From NCBI GenBank assembly GCA_038503075.1, contig JBCAML010000018.1, positions 806,001 to 870,000 of the forward strand: 64,000 nucleotides of DNA, read 5' to 3'. The position numbers and the translations under genes are program-made. Positions within the stretch are counted from its first letter, which is position 1, and every line of letters starts with the position of its first letter. A model generated the notes under the pieces. That model saw nothing but the letters and a program-made list of their open reading frames with translations. It ran no database searches and was not told the origin of the DNA. This document shows positions 49,601 through 62,475 of the stretch, one piece after another. Source of the stretch: Gyromitra esculenta. Its lineage: Eukaryota; Ascomycota; Pezizomycetes; Pezizales; Discinaceae.

Positions 49601-51489
49601 CTGGTGTCATGTGTCAATTGTCATTTCGTACAATACGTCATTGGGTTTAAAAGGGGCTCCTAAGGAATGAAACAGATATTACCACATGTACTTACTCGAT
49701 GAGTTACGCAATCCTGCCGATATCGTAATATATAGGAGATGACATATATAGTCGGTTTCCGGTATATATCCCAGAATACGGGTTCGTGTTGGTGGCGTAA
49801 TGAGCTTTCACAGTTCTATATTATTTCCTTCGATATGATATCGATGATCAATATGCCGACTGCTCAAACGCGATCGTTCCAGGCCCCGTGTTTCGGAGGA
49901 ATTTGAGAGCTGATTGCACTCTGGGCACCGAGGCAAAATACAGGAATAGAGTTTCTGCTTTACAGTAACACGTGCGTTAGCGTGGCAATGCAGGGTTGTG
50001 AGAATAGGTTAGTGCCGACGGTTGTCCCTGCCTCCCATCACCGTCGCCCATTCTTGCCGAAGCTTGAATTTCTCCGATCCCAAGAAAACAAACGCGATGA
50101 CTCTGGATCCCCTTCCCTTGGCCCTGAGCTTAAGCATATGGGATAGAGCGCTAGGCTTTCCTATTGGCGAACGGCGGTTAGTGTACAAACGCACCAGAAA
50201 AAGGGACCCCATTGCTAGCTAATCGGGACGGTGTTCATATTTGCTTGTTTTGTAAATACGATGCCACGTTTTCTCGTGTATCTTACTCTTTATGGAAACA
50301 CCAGCCAGATAATGGAGTGGTGTAGATAGCCTAACTGCCCAATTATTATGCTCTAGAACGCACTTAAAAAATAAAGTGCATATATCTCAATAATTATTTT
50401 TGCTATTGCATATCTTATAGGGCAGGGGTGCTACATCACGGAATATAGATGTGGGGTATGTACGGGAGTATCACAGTAAATACCATGCTTCGAGCAACAC
50501 GGGGAATTTCTGTATGCGATCCGTACCCTGTTCCCGTTTCTCATTGTCGTGACTTTTCCCGGTACGTTGAGATGTTAGCATGGCTTAGGGGCTTGCAAAT
50601 TTCTCTTTACCTTATGCCGCGGGTTCCGGAAGGCCTTTCCTTTCCTCCTCTCTAAAAGGTGTTTCGGAGATTTGTGAAAAGGACCCGACGGATGATTTCC
50701 AGAACAGAAAATAGACGCACTGGTATCCAATAGTCACGTAAACTAAGAATGTATAATACGTGGATAACTATGCCTGTTTTTAATGCTGCAGATATTGTGC
50801 GGGATACTAGATTGTTCCATGGAAAAAAACCCCCCCAGGATGGTGCGGTGCAGTCACTCAGAGGATGTGTGATTAACTATGGTTGGCCCATGCTTTCGGC
50901 CTAGTGTCGGTATACTATCGTGTGTTCCCGAAAGGAAGGTTGATATGTATCATAGAGTGCTGTTGAGGTTACCGTACCTGTACTCGGCTTGATATCGAGC
51001 CTGCTAGATCGATTTTCTTGGTGTTTTCTGCTCGGTGCTTGCTCGGTGCTACCAGCTCCATAGTGACTAGTATTCTGGGCGGTATTTGTAGACAGTCGAC
51101 TGCCGCACATACATACATACAGAGGTGATCTCTCTTTGATCTGCATCCGCCGTCTGCTTCTTTAGCGCCTCATTTACGTTGGCTAATGCCATACATACAC
51201 TATTCTGTGATACAGAATGCGTAGAAATGTGGCTTTTCCTCAATGCACTTACCTACCCTTCTACAAGGGCAATCTTGGCTCTCCCGCGGCAGATTATTGA
51301 TCTTGAAAGCTGCTGAGGCATACAGCACATTTCTGAGATGTTTAGCTCCAGAATCCATTTCCTTTGCAGGTTAGCCCTCGAGAAACGCCAAAAAGAAACA
51401 TACCCCGCTGGGCTCCAAGCTCAGCTTTTTCTTTTCCACCACTACAACTTTGTAGAGTTGAATCTCTTATGATCAGTCAATCGGTGCCC

Positions 51490-51522
51490 CTCAGCGGTGG
51501 CACTCACCGCTCTAGCGGTGAG
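51490..51522. repeat. short cruciform-type repeat
   Basis: Within 33 nt the 8-mer AGCGGTGA-like word occurs in both orientations: CTCAGCGGTGG, then CTCACCGCT and AGCGGTGAG. The last two form a 9-bp inverted repeat (51503-51511 with 51514-51522). It could be a protein-binding palindrome or a tiny hairpin; no gene lies close. Confidence 0.45.
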
Positions 51523-53535
51523 GTGCGTAACCAGAAAGACTGTGAGGTTGCACAGCAAGACAGAACAGTCAGCATCAGGCAATGAAGCCATGCTCCTCAA
51601 TCGTAATTTTCCTGTCAGGCCCCTGGTCGAATTCCCATCACAATCGGTGACGCCGTTCAACGTTGACGGTCAGTGCGCCAAATAAATGAGTAAAAAAGCA
51701 AAAATAAATTCCCGAAAAGAGACCTGAATATGTATCAGATCAGCTGCAATGTGACTAAAATGGCTAATAGACACTAACACCTAGAATGGCTGATTTTAGC
51801 CTTGTCCCGATAGACTGTCACAGTGATTGCTTTGAAATTTCTGAAATAGGGTCGAAAGAACCTGCGTTGAGTGGTGTTGGCATGTGAACCAGCTGCCGTT
51901 GTTTCTTTCACACCAAGGTTGTACATGCTGAATCCATCTGTTTGGGGGAGTATCTAGGTATACAATAGGAATCCCATCTTGCGGAAGGTTGCGTATCTGC
52001 ACACACGATCCGCCGTCAACCTCGTGGCGACCGAAAGGTGCTGAAAAAAATAATACTACACTGCTCACTCATCCAATCCCCCTTTCTGATCGTCGCACCA
52101 TGCTTCCCCAGTCACTATTAGGAATAGTTGGTTTTACAGCTACTGCAAGCTCGGGTAGATTGCGAATTGCCCTGGTTTGTCTTTCTGTGTTAAAGTATGA
52201 AGCAGCATATATATCTCGACGGGTGGTAGACCATGTAAAGTAAAGTAAATACATGGTTCGTGTGGGTGTGTTCGAATGTGTGCTCGACTAGATATGACCC
52301 TGTAGAAATCTCGCGCGTGAATCGTCTCCTTGATTGGTTTCCCATTCGCTTCTTGCCTTTGCTTCCTCTGCCTTTGGGTTTCGGCAACACGCATTTTCTC
52401 GTCTCCTCTCTCCCTTATGGCTGTAGAGTCCATACGCAGCTTGAGCTTACCTACTTTACGTACCTAGTCAGCACCCACCCTCTTGGGTTCTTCTGGGGTT
52501 TGTGCCTGCAAAATTAGTCCGACTCCAATCCAAGCACGCAAGGGCTGTCACCTCAGCATCCCCTGCCTACTCGATCCATGCTTTCGTAGCCCTTTTCGAG
52601 CGAGAAAACCCCCTTCTATGCTTGCATTTTCGTCCCGCTACCACCACAGGTTTCTTTTTGCCCCTTGACCCCCGCAGCCATGCAGAGGGCGCACGGGGTT
52701 CAACATCCTGAGCTCTAGATGCAGGTGGCCCTCTTGGACGACGATCCAAAGCTCAATTCGTGCTTTCGTCTTACAGAAATGTGGAGCGGTGGTGTACGTA
52801 CATAAGAATTGCGCATTTTCCGAGGCCCGTGTTCCTCAATCTTGTATTTTCAGTTGGAAAAAGTTGAATATACAGCGAATTGGAAGGGTGTTTTGCTGTG
52901 GGGGAAGGCATTTTTTTAATTTTATAATTCATTTGCTGGTGTTGTAAGCTTTTTCTTCTTCCTCTTCTTTCGTTCTTTCTTGCTTCCATTCGACCAGTCA
53001 GGTCTATTTATTTCTATTGGGTTCCGCGGGGATACGGTCGATCCCAATTATTCCTTGACGTTCAGCGATATCGAACAGGCACCTTGCAAACGTATCTTTT
53101 TCGTCATCTTTCCCAGCCGTTCCCAGCATCAGAGACAGCTGATAGTGGCTCTAACTCACCCAGGAGACATAGTGGGAGAAGGGAAAAGAAAGAAAAAACA
53201 GTAGGGCATAACGGCCGCGGGGGGGGGGATTAGCTTGGTATCTTATTTTATCATTTGTCTAACAGTTTTGACTGGGGGTTTCCTTGTCTTTTCCAAGAAC
53301 GAAAGCTGTTTTTTTTTTTCTCTCTCTCTTTCGGATTCGGCCACAATAAGGAGCCGGGGAGCCTTTGTCCATCTGCTGCTGTGCTTTAGTTCGAGCGGCC
53401 GTTCATTCCCATAGCTCTCCCATCTCCGCCGCCACACGCACCCTCCCCCACCGCTTCTTAATCCCCCCTCCTCCTTCGCATTCCTTCCTGACCTCACGAT
53501 TCTCTTCGGTGTGAAGGAGAAACGAAGACGGGAAA

Positions 53536-53553
53536 GGCAGGCAGGCAGGCAGG
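53536..53553. repeat. GGCA microsatellite
   Basis: Four and a half perfect copies of GGCA about 100 bp upstream of the Zn2Cys6 gene start, probably in its 5' untranslated region. Confidence 0.8.
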
Positions 53554-53650
53554 AAGAAACAGAAGTAGAAGCAGAAGATAGGCGGAGAGCCCCTGGACGA
53601 GCGTTTACAGATTTGGATACTCCTACACGCTCGCTCTCTTTCTCACGGCC

Positions 53651-56097
53651 ATGACGGGGTTATATCGATCGTCGAATTCGACGCCAGACGTAAACCGTCT
53701 ACCAACGTCATCAGCCTCCTCGGCGCAACCAAACGCGCCCAACGGAAACTTTGGCCCACGGTTCGACCAACCACCTCTCACCTTTTTCGTTGTGCCAGAA
53801 GGAGGGGGAAACATGACCCCCAATTCGAAACCATCTCGAGTAAGGAGGAAGAGTGCTCCAGGGTCAGAGACGGTCAAACATCGGCGGACCAGGTCAGGGT
53901 GCTTCACATGTCGTACTCGCCGTGTTAAGGTGATCAAAATTCCAACCAGCCAAATCGTCATCATCTTTTAGTGAGCAAGGAATTGACTGTTCTACTTCTC
54001 GATTCTAGTGCGACGAGACACATCCTATCTGCGAACGTAAGATTACCTGCTTGCATCTGCATTCGGATTTCTGGTTACTGACTGGAAGTCAACTTCAGGG
54101 TGCCAAAAAGGCGGGAGGGAATGCACCTACCCAGAAGTAGTTCCATCGAAACCCGTGGGAGGACAAAAAAACAAACGTGATAAACCACCAACATCAAGAG
54201 AAGGAAGTTCATCACTGGAGGAACTGGAGGAGGAGGACGAGTACGATGACTACCACGAGGAGGAAAAGCCGGCTTCATCTGATCGACCGCGACTAAAGAG
54301 CTCAATCAGTCACGGTTATCTGAGGGGAGCTCAACAGCGAAGGGATTCTTGGCCTGCGCCAGATCAGATTCGACGACCACAGGCTAGAAATCGGAAAACT
54401 GGCTCTTCAATTGATCCAAGCCCATCTCCAAACGACCACCATTATTACCCTGATTCATCAGAGCCTACCTCTCCTGCAGAGTCATCCCTTCGCCGAACAG
54501 CGTCCCATATGAGTCTCGTTAATTCCGCGGAATGGGCACACCTTCCTCACGACGTGGCATTCTATCTTAATTATCATCGTCAAATGCTTAGTTGCCACCA
54601 TTACCTCCTGAAAGCCGACGGCAACAACTTCTTTGGTGTGACCCTTCTCGAGCATGCTATTAATAATGAGGCCCTCCTGTATGCCGTGGCAGCATTCTCT
54701 TCTTTTCATTATAGCGTACATCATAAAACTGGGGTGTTCCAGACCTTTCTGGAATATTACAATAAGTCTGTCGGGTTGCTCCGTGTATCATTGGATCGAG
54801 AGCATACATTATCTACTCTAATAACTATTCTACAGCTAGCAAGTTTTGAGGTACTTTATCTTCTCGACTAAGGTGCGCTGGTTGAGTTTACTGACAGCCT
54901 TTGCAGGAATATCTAGGAGACTGGATGAATCTCATGGAACATCGCAATGCTGCTTCAAAAATTCTTACTTCACTGTGGAATCCCGTAACTATGTCAGAAA
55001 CATTTGACAGGCGGATGGTTTACAATTGGTTCTCCCACTTTGATGTTCTGGTAGCAATGATGGCAGGGCATCAAACAACAGTGGGGAGTGAGTGGTCAGA
55101 AGAGAATCGTAAAGCGGTTCGCAAAGCTGCCGAAGCGAGTCCGGAAAATTTGGGCCTTAAAGTTGATAACGCCTCATGCGCGTTTCGAGATCTGGCGATG
55201 GAGATATCAATAATGACCGCAAAAAGGTCTCAGCACCAGATGACTATCGAAGAGTTCTTGAAAGAATCGCAACGACTGTTACAGGCGTGCTCAGACTGGT
55301 ACGACGCAGTTGACCCGGTGATTTTAGAGGGAGCGGAGGAAGTACTTAGGTTAACTGGGGGGAATCCTGAGGATGCTTGCCCCTTCAAGCCAGCAAAAAT
55401 CTATAAAGGCGTTCGCTGGGCAGTTAATTTTCTAGTATGTGATTACTATGGCCTAATTATTATGCTAAAGCATCAACTCGCTCTCACGAGCGGCTTGGCC
55501 CCCGCGCCGGATTTGGCGGACTTGGCTATGTCAATATGTAATATATTGGCTGCCGTTGAAGCATATCCAGATTCACCTTCAGGAGCCCTGCTAGCAGCAC
55601 AAGCCCCTCTTGGACTTGCAGCGCTTTGGATACCAAACAATAAACGATACCGCCGGTGGATCCAGAAACAACTGGCTAAGATTGAGCAAATGGGGTGAGT
55701 GATATGATCGCGTTTCTTCTTTCTCTTATATATTATTAATAACACTTACTACAGTTTTGTATACCCACTGGCATTCCGCGCTCGGATGGCTGAGATCTGG
55801 GAGGATCCACAGCTCAAACACACATGGATATCTAATAATACTGAAACCGCAATTGGAATGTCAATACGACAATTAGTTGACATGCGGGATGCGGAGTTTC
55901 CGACGGACGCAGCTAGACATGACCTCAAAGAGATGAGAGCTCTACTTACCGAAATGAGGCTAGACTCGAAAGGATCTGGTTCGTTGCCGACGCCAACCTC
56001 AGAAGCTTCACCTCAGGACCTGCAACTTGCAAATCATGAAGATGCAGATCAGTACTTTCCTGTAATACAAGAAGGATCCGAGAACGAATGGGCATGA
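53651..56097 (+). CDS. Zn2Cys6 (GAL4-type) transcription factor with fungal_trans_2-like region
   Basis: Predicted DNA-binding regulator in the nucleus. Exons 53651-53929, 54009-54036, 54099-54850, 54907-55694 and 55755-56097 encode 729 residues. The binuclear cluster has Cys84, Cys87, Cys94, Cys101, Cys104 and Cys111 ([33 protein letters not shown]); two introns cut it into three parts, the middle one only 28 nt long. A basic/acidic Ser-rich linker follows. From about residue 240 the helical regulatory part (HDVAFYLNYHRQMLSCHHYL, LLYAVAAFSSFHYS, DREHTLSTLITILQLASFEE) matches the layout of the fungal_trans_2 family. The first intron has a weak GTGATC donor but is required for the cluster. The target genes are unknown, and I do not assign a named orthologue. 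Confidence 0.9.
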
Positions 56098-59000
56098 TTA
56101 TATTTGTCCCTAGTTTAGTGTTTGGGCTTTTCCCCTCTTGATTTTCTTGCCATGGAGTCTGGATGTGGGTAAAAGCATCGCTTTGATTTCTGACTCACAA
56201 CTCACTAACTTTCTTTGTTTTCATCTTGTTTGTTTGTTTGAGCGTCTACAGACCATTCTGCCTTGCCTTGCCTTGCGTCTTGTATTTTTTGGTGGTATCT
56301 TTCTCCATTTTATGGCTTCCTTATTATTCTATGGACCAAATTCCCTGATTTGGCTTTTTTTTTTTTTTACCTTATTCATATTTATTTTTTCATTTATGTT
56401 CTGTGCGTATGTTCATCCTACGTAAATAACCTTCCCCCCGGTGTCTCCCCACCTCCCCACTCTACCTAGTTCTAATCCCCAAGAGTTGAAACGGGATTTC
56501 AGTTTTTAGAGTGGGGTAAACAACAGAGTAGTTTAGTGGGAAAGTGGGGTGAACCGGGTGTTTTTCGTTTGTACTTATGCTTGTTACACTTCGATCTTCT
56601 CGGTAGCTGTTTTTTGCTACCAGTTTCTTTCGTCCGATTTTTCCTAAGGGGGCTTTCTGAAATCTGGTAGGTGGATAGGGTGGTGAGGCGTAAGATTTGT
56701 CTGATAATGGAAATGGGAAATGTTCCGTTTTCTTTTGTCTCTGGTTTTCTTTTTTACGTTTAGTTCTGTCTATTTCGGTCCTTTTCGGGTTGATGCCCCT
56801 TTCTCAGTTGTAGCCGGTATTCTTAATTGTTTTTGGTGTTATGGGACTAAGGGAGGATGTAAAGCAGACGTGCGCCGTTCTAAGATGGCTATTGTATGCA
56901 TACTATACATCGAGTTCTTCTATTTGCGCTTTCGCTGAAGTTTTGAGATCAATAACTACCTGCATGTAGCTATTATTTTTTTACATCCCACACGAGACTA
57001 CACGTATCTGCCGGTATATCACAACCATACATTTGCATGAATCCAGATTCCATTTATGTGGTGCAGTAATATTTACCGCTCTGCGAGATGATGCAGGTTA
57101 GTAAATCATCTCTGGATAGGTACCCATCCCGGGAAATGCGCACAGCTTTACCTAATCTCAAATTCATCACATCCTGGTTCCTACAGGGAATACTAATATA
57201 TTAGGAAATATACAAGAAAATACTAAAATTCCTCAGTCTTAAGTCTAGGCTATCTACCAAGCCTACTCCATGCACTGCATGCTGCAGAGTAATATTTAAA
57301 AGCTTTTCTGTCAATAAACCACATCATTATGGATTACGCCGCATCATATACAGTACTGCAGGCAGTACACCCTAGAAATATGATGGTTAGCAGAGCAAAT
57401 AAACCCCTGCGATTGAATTTTGGAGGGACGACAGAAAGTCAAATAAAAAACCGCTGGTTACACTGCTTTATCGATGTTAGTTGCAACGAAGGTGGCTACG
57501 GATATGCGGGGTTCTAGAGCGCTGCTGTACTGTGCCAGGCTAGATCAGAATAGCATTGCTATCACCAATCCCACATAGGATTACACCCTTGGATAACCTA
57601 GATCTGGAATCGACTCAATCAAACATCTGTTAGGTTATTTTGTCAAAATATAAAATCCGAGTGATATTTAATGATCTGTCACGCTGTGCGATTTTAGCAG
57701 TAGAGAATCCAGCATGATTTGGAGAATATATATGATCAGTTACCGACGTATAATTTCTAACTGACGACGTCTTGGGAGATAAAGCCGAGACCCCGAAGCC
57801 GAGTATTTTCCATGTGGGTGATGGTATTTACCAGGTTCCTTATGAGACAAGGCTAAAAATATGGCTCCACACATCCATTTCAAGATCTAGATATCGGTGC
57901 GGTATTACTAGCAAACCAAGGATTTTAGGAGATTGCTGTAGCTCGCGGTGCTTTCTGAACTGTCGAAGCTGAATGAGACTAGATAGTGTGCAATCCCCCC
58001 CCCAGGGAGTCCTACGTATATGTATACTTGTCTAGTATCGCAACTAAAAAAACTCTAAAGAGTAGGCTTAAAAATAGAAAATAGACAGTGAAAAGTATAT
58101 GTAAATCTTAACATAATACAAAACATCCCAGCACTCCGTGTAGCCGCCTATTACAGACACTGTGGCCTCATTCCGTCGACGGCTAGGATTGGAGGAGATA
58201 TGCCGAGATTTTCCTAGACGGGACTGTACGTCGGCTTGAAGGTTGATTTTCGACCTTTGCTTGCCTATAGCCTACCATAGTCTCGTAGGGTACCGGTATG
58301 CTAACTGAAATGCCTTTTTAATAAGGTAGGTTGACTAAGAAAAGGTATCTGTAGCGGAAAACGTAGCTCCGATCAATGTAAATGTATAAACATACGCAAA
58401 ATCTGGCGGTGAAGCTCAACTCGATTATAATAACTAGTATAACTAATTCACCGTGTTTAATTATGAAATTATATATCCCTTACCTGGTGATTTGGTTCCT
58501 ATTGTGTATATACCCTTGGTTTTTTTCTCGTCCGGGCTCTAAAGCCATATGCGCGCACGGCAGCACGAATTAAGATATCGTGTCCCCCTCTTCTAATACC
58601 GGTGAGAGTATTGGCTATGGAGGCGTACGCAGGTATTTGAAAGCCACTTCTAGACACCGGGGAAAATTGTGTGAGAGATACTGAGAGGTTAATCATGAAG
58701 TGCATACTTTGGGTAATTATACATATTTGTACTTCTCTGACGCATTCCCCGAGCCCTTTCCCTAACTATTTCTCAAATACCTCTCCCGGGGACATTCCGG
58801 TTTTCAGACAGCCTTCTCGATACCTTTGCTAAGTAAGTCTTCGGAGAAGGTACGGAGAAGTTACTAAAGGAGGTAAGTTTTTGTAATGGGCTCTATTATT
58901 CTTTTGCATTATTTAGTGTCTTTTCCACTTTGTAGCGGTAAATTGTAAACTGATGTGTGTTTCTATATCTCGTTACGCATGTAGAACATATGCTGGGTGA

Positions 59001-59308
59001 TATGCTATGGCCTATGGCATAGAAATTCGTCTCCTATGATTATTTCTAACAGTATTTCGAGCATGGATACATTGCAGTCGGCCTTTTCCCACCAAAAAAA
59101 ATTGCTGGAGGACCTTCGAAAGCCGTAATGCTCGCGAATTTTTCACAGTACAGATTTCGCATGATGTATGAATATATTTCAATGATACAAAAGTACCAAT
59201 ACAAATACAGATATATTCCACTCATTTAGATCGTACACTCCTGCTAAGAAAAAGAAACAAGAAATATAAGGAAATATAACCCTTTGTCAATGCAATGCCA
59301 AGCCCCCC
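56098..59308. other. gene-free interval before fox2
   Basis: T-rich 3' region of the regulator gene (to about 56.9 kb), then A/T-rich sequence with many stops. The frame at 56720-56938 and others show no motif. fox2 ends at the right edge, so a few hundred bases there may be its 3' untranslated region. Confidence 0.4.
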
Positions 59309-62300
59309 TCACAGCTTTGGATCACTACCTAGAAGCTCTGCAGCGGCTGCAACAATCGCCGGCTTACCAGTCTCCACGACCGTAACCTGAAATATAACCT
59401 TATTACCTTCCTTCCACATCTCTGTTTTTAGTGTTTGGCCTGGAAGAACAACTCCTGCAAACCTGACCTTCAGATTCTTGAACGCTCCGAAGCTTTGGTA
59501 TATGTGCTTGCCAGCGATACCCAAGAAACAGAGCCCATGCAAGATGGGAGTCTTAAAGCCTCCGACCTTTGAGAACTCGGGGTCAATGTGCAACGGATTC
59601 CTGTCACCGTTCAATCGATACAGTACGGCCTGGCCTTCGCTAGTTTTCTCCTCAACTACGATATCCGGTTTCCTAGCGGGGGATTTGTTCGAAGCCGTTG
59701 CGGCGCCCCGGTCGGCAACCTTGCTTGGGCCTCCAAAGCCGCCCGAGCCGCGAATGAATGTGGTGCTCTCGTTCACGAAAACGACGTCTCCGTTCGAGTC
59801 CTGTGTTTCACACCGAGTAACAACAACAGCTGCGGCACCCTTATCGACGACTTCGACAAGAGATGGGTAGGATGTCAGTTTGCCTGAAGTAGGGATTGGA
59901 AACTTCTTAATCTCGAGAAATTGTTCTCCATGAAGAAGCATCATAGGGTTGAAGTTTGGGACAATTTCATCGAGGGTGAATGGCATCTCAGATGAGAAAT
60001 ATGGGACGACACCTGTTGTAATAATTAATCCCGCGCCATCCAGGAGGGACTAGATAGCATACCAAAAGTGGGTAGAGCCTCAAAATTCTCGTTTGCTTCA
60101 TAAACCCATTTTAAGTCTGTTCGTTTGGCTCCAAGACTGAGGTTGTAAAGAATCACTTCCTTGTCGTCAAATTCGTAAGCTGTTCCCGAAGACTTGGCTT
60201 TCTTGGCGTTTTTGATATTCTCAAGAATCACACCATCCTTCTTTGAGTTTCTACCGGCTTTGCGATTCTGGAGGTTTTGCATAACCTTCTTAAGCCCGTC
60301 TTGCGGACTCTCGGGGTTATCGGAACGACCGTCATCGAATGTAACAATCTGCTCCCAAGCCGCACGAACAGCCTCCGGTGTAAGAGACGTATCAACAGGG
60401 AATCTTTAGTATAAGTTAGAATAGCCCATTTCTATAGGTTCAAGCTAGTTGAAAAAGCATACCCATATCCACCAGAACGTTGCCAGCGGGTGCTCCCGAC
60501 CCAACCAGAACCTACTTCATAAAGCCCACCAGTGCCTGGCGTAGGGACCTCGTCAGAAGATAAAAAGACAACAAGTGGCGCAACGTATTCCGGCTTGAAA
60601 GCTTGAACCATCTCCTAGAATGAAGTATTAGGACTTAGCTGCCGTCTCTCTCGCTCCTAGTTCTAGCGAGTAAAGGAATGGCTTACCTCCGGCATGATGG
60701 TTCTAGTCATGGCAGTTCCGGCGTTTGGCGCAATAGTGTTAACAAGAATGTTATATTTAACACCCTCTCTTGCCAATGACCTTGAAAAACCGAGAATGGC
60801 CAATTTTGCAGTAGCATAGTTTGCCTGTCCAAAGTTCCCGTATATACCACTTGTTGATGTAGTATTAACGATACGTCCATACTTCTGCTTCAAGAAGATT
60901 GGCCATGCAGCTTTGGTTACTTTGTAGGTTCCATTAAGGTGTACTGCCATAACTTGATCCCACTGTTCATCAGTCATCGCAGCGAACGACTTGTCACGTA
61001 GGATACCGGCATTGTTGATGATAACGTGGACTGTCCCAAAAGCCTTTACACAGGTTTCAATGACAGCTTCGCCGTTCTCAACGGAGTTTTTATCACCCAC
61101 GGCTTTTCCACCAGCCCTACGGATCTCCGCAACAGTGGTGTCGGGGTTCATAACATCATTCACAACTACCGAAGCACCAAGCTTGGAGAAGAGGAGCGCA
61201 TAAGCACGACCAAGGCTGTGCAGAACCGTTAGTTTATTTAAACCATAAACTCTAAAAACGAAATCAATCTGTTCTTACCCTGCACCGGCTCCTGTGACTA
61301 GAACCACTTTGCCTTCGAAACTGACTTTTTCGCCTTGTTCATTACTTGGCAACTCGCCTGCTGCTTCAAGAAGTCCCATAAAATCTGCAGGTCCTGTAGG
61401 ATGGTCTGGGTCCGAGAAATCGTTTACGGCAGCCCACTTCTTAGAAATTGCACTTGGGGTCAGGGAAGCATCGGTTTTATATAAGGCACCCTTGGATCTT
61501 TCCCATCGCAGCTTCGAGACAGCTCCTGCGCCCACTTCATAAATTCCACCCGACTCCTGGACGTTTGAGTCGTGAACTAGCACGGCAACAAGGGGAATTA
61601 CCCATTCAGGCCCAAGACTTTTTAAGACGTCGGGGGGCATAACGGTTTCGGTCATTCTAGACGCAGCAATAGGTGCGATGGCGTTGGTTAGGATATTGTA
61701 TTTCGCGCCTTCTTTCGCAAGGACCTCCGAGAAGGCGACCATTCCGAGTTTAGCGGCTAGTAAGAGTTTTGTTAGTACAACTTCCCGGACATACAATATA
61801 TCCCCCCTGAACGCCACTTTGGGGACAAATCTTACCAGAATAATTTGTTTGACCAAAGCTTCCGAATAAGCCAGCTGCGGAAGCAGTGTTGATAATCCTA
61901 CCGTACTTTTGCTTCCTGAAGATCGGCCACGCAGCTTTGGTACACTGTTTCCCCGATAAGTCAGCTTTTCCTTTATTCATTTCTTCTTCTTCGCATAGGT
62001 GACCGCTTGGTTGGATTTACCTTATATGTACCCTTGACGTGCACCTTTTGGACTAAATCCCAATCGGCATCCTTCATATTCCTGAATGCGACATCCCTCA
62101 AGATACCAGCATTATTAATAAGGATATGAACGGTTCCAAAAGCCTTGACGGCAGTTTCGATGATCCTCTCGCCGTTCTCTACAGAGTCATAATTGGCGAC
62201 GGCCTTGCCGCCAGCTTTTGCGATCTCTTCGACCACCACATCTGCAGCCTTGATCCCCCAAGTGTCAGTTTCGTAAAGATTCAAATTGAAGTTAAGACTA

Positions 62301-62475
62301 CCTTTGTAGAGTTTCCTTCGCCCTTGAAAGACCCGCCTAGGTCATTTACTACCACACTAGCTCCACGGGAAGCGAAAAAAAGGGCATATGCTTTGCCGAG
62401 TCCTCCTCCGGCTCCAGTAACGACGACAACCTTACCGTCGTAGCGGAGGTTGTCCGTGGATGCAATGTTATTCAT
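59309..62475 (-). CDS. FOX2: peroxisomal multifunctional beta-oxidation enzyme Fox2 (two SDR domains + hydratase 2)
   Basis: Catalyses the second and third steps of peroxisomal beta-oxidation: (R)-specific enoyl-CoA hydratase and two (3R)-hydroxyacyl-CoA dehydrogenase units. Exons (descending) 62475-62302, 62248-62021, 61944-61836, 61756-61279, 61215-60687, 60614-60463, 60403-60063 and 60012-59309 encode 904 residues, the usual size for fungal Fox2. SDR unit 1 has [12 protein letters not shown] (20-31) and Tyr169/Lys173; unit 2 has TGAGAGLGRAYA (about 325-336) and Tyr463/Lys467. The C-terminal MaoC-type hydratase has [16 protein letters not shown] with Asp807, Asn809 and His812, and [14 protein letters not shown]. 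No SCP2 domain follows, as in fungi. The chain ends in -Pro-Lys-Leu, which is not the classical SKL-type peroxisome signal. It diverges from the kinase gene with 653 bp between starts. Confidence 0.95.

Larger units (their letters stand above)
46677..53650. other. 7-kb gene-free interval
   Basis: The first part (46.7-47.6 kb) is T-rich and probably the 3' region of the RING-H2 gene. From 47.6 to 52.4 kb the sequence is A/T-rich and full of stops; frames around 48710-49030 have slightly protein-like composition but no known motif. GTACCTAG words occur at 48223 and 52460. From 52.5 kb on it becomes pyrimidine-rich with a GGCA repeat at 53536, likely promoter and leader of the Zn2Cys6 gene. Confidence 0.4.

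Noticed and set aside
54851..54906. Possible stop in the Zn2Cys6 gene after ASFE
   Set aside because: The in-frame stop lies in an intron with GTACTT donor and TTTGCAG acceptor; the joined frame continues with EYLGDWMNLMEHRN as the family expects.
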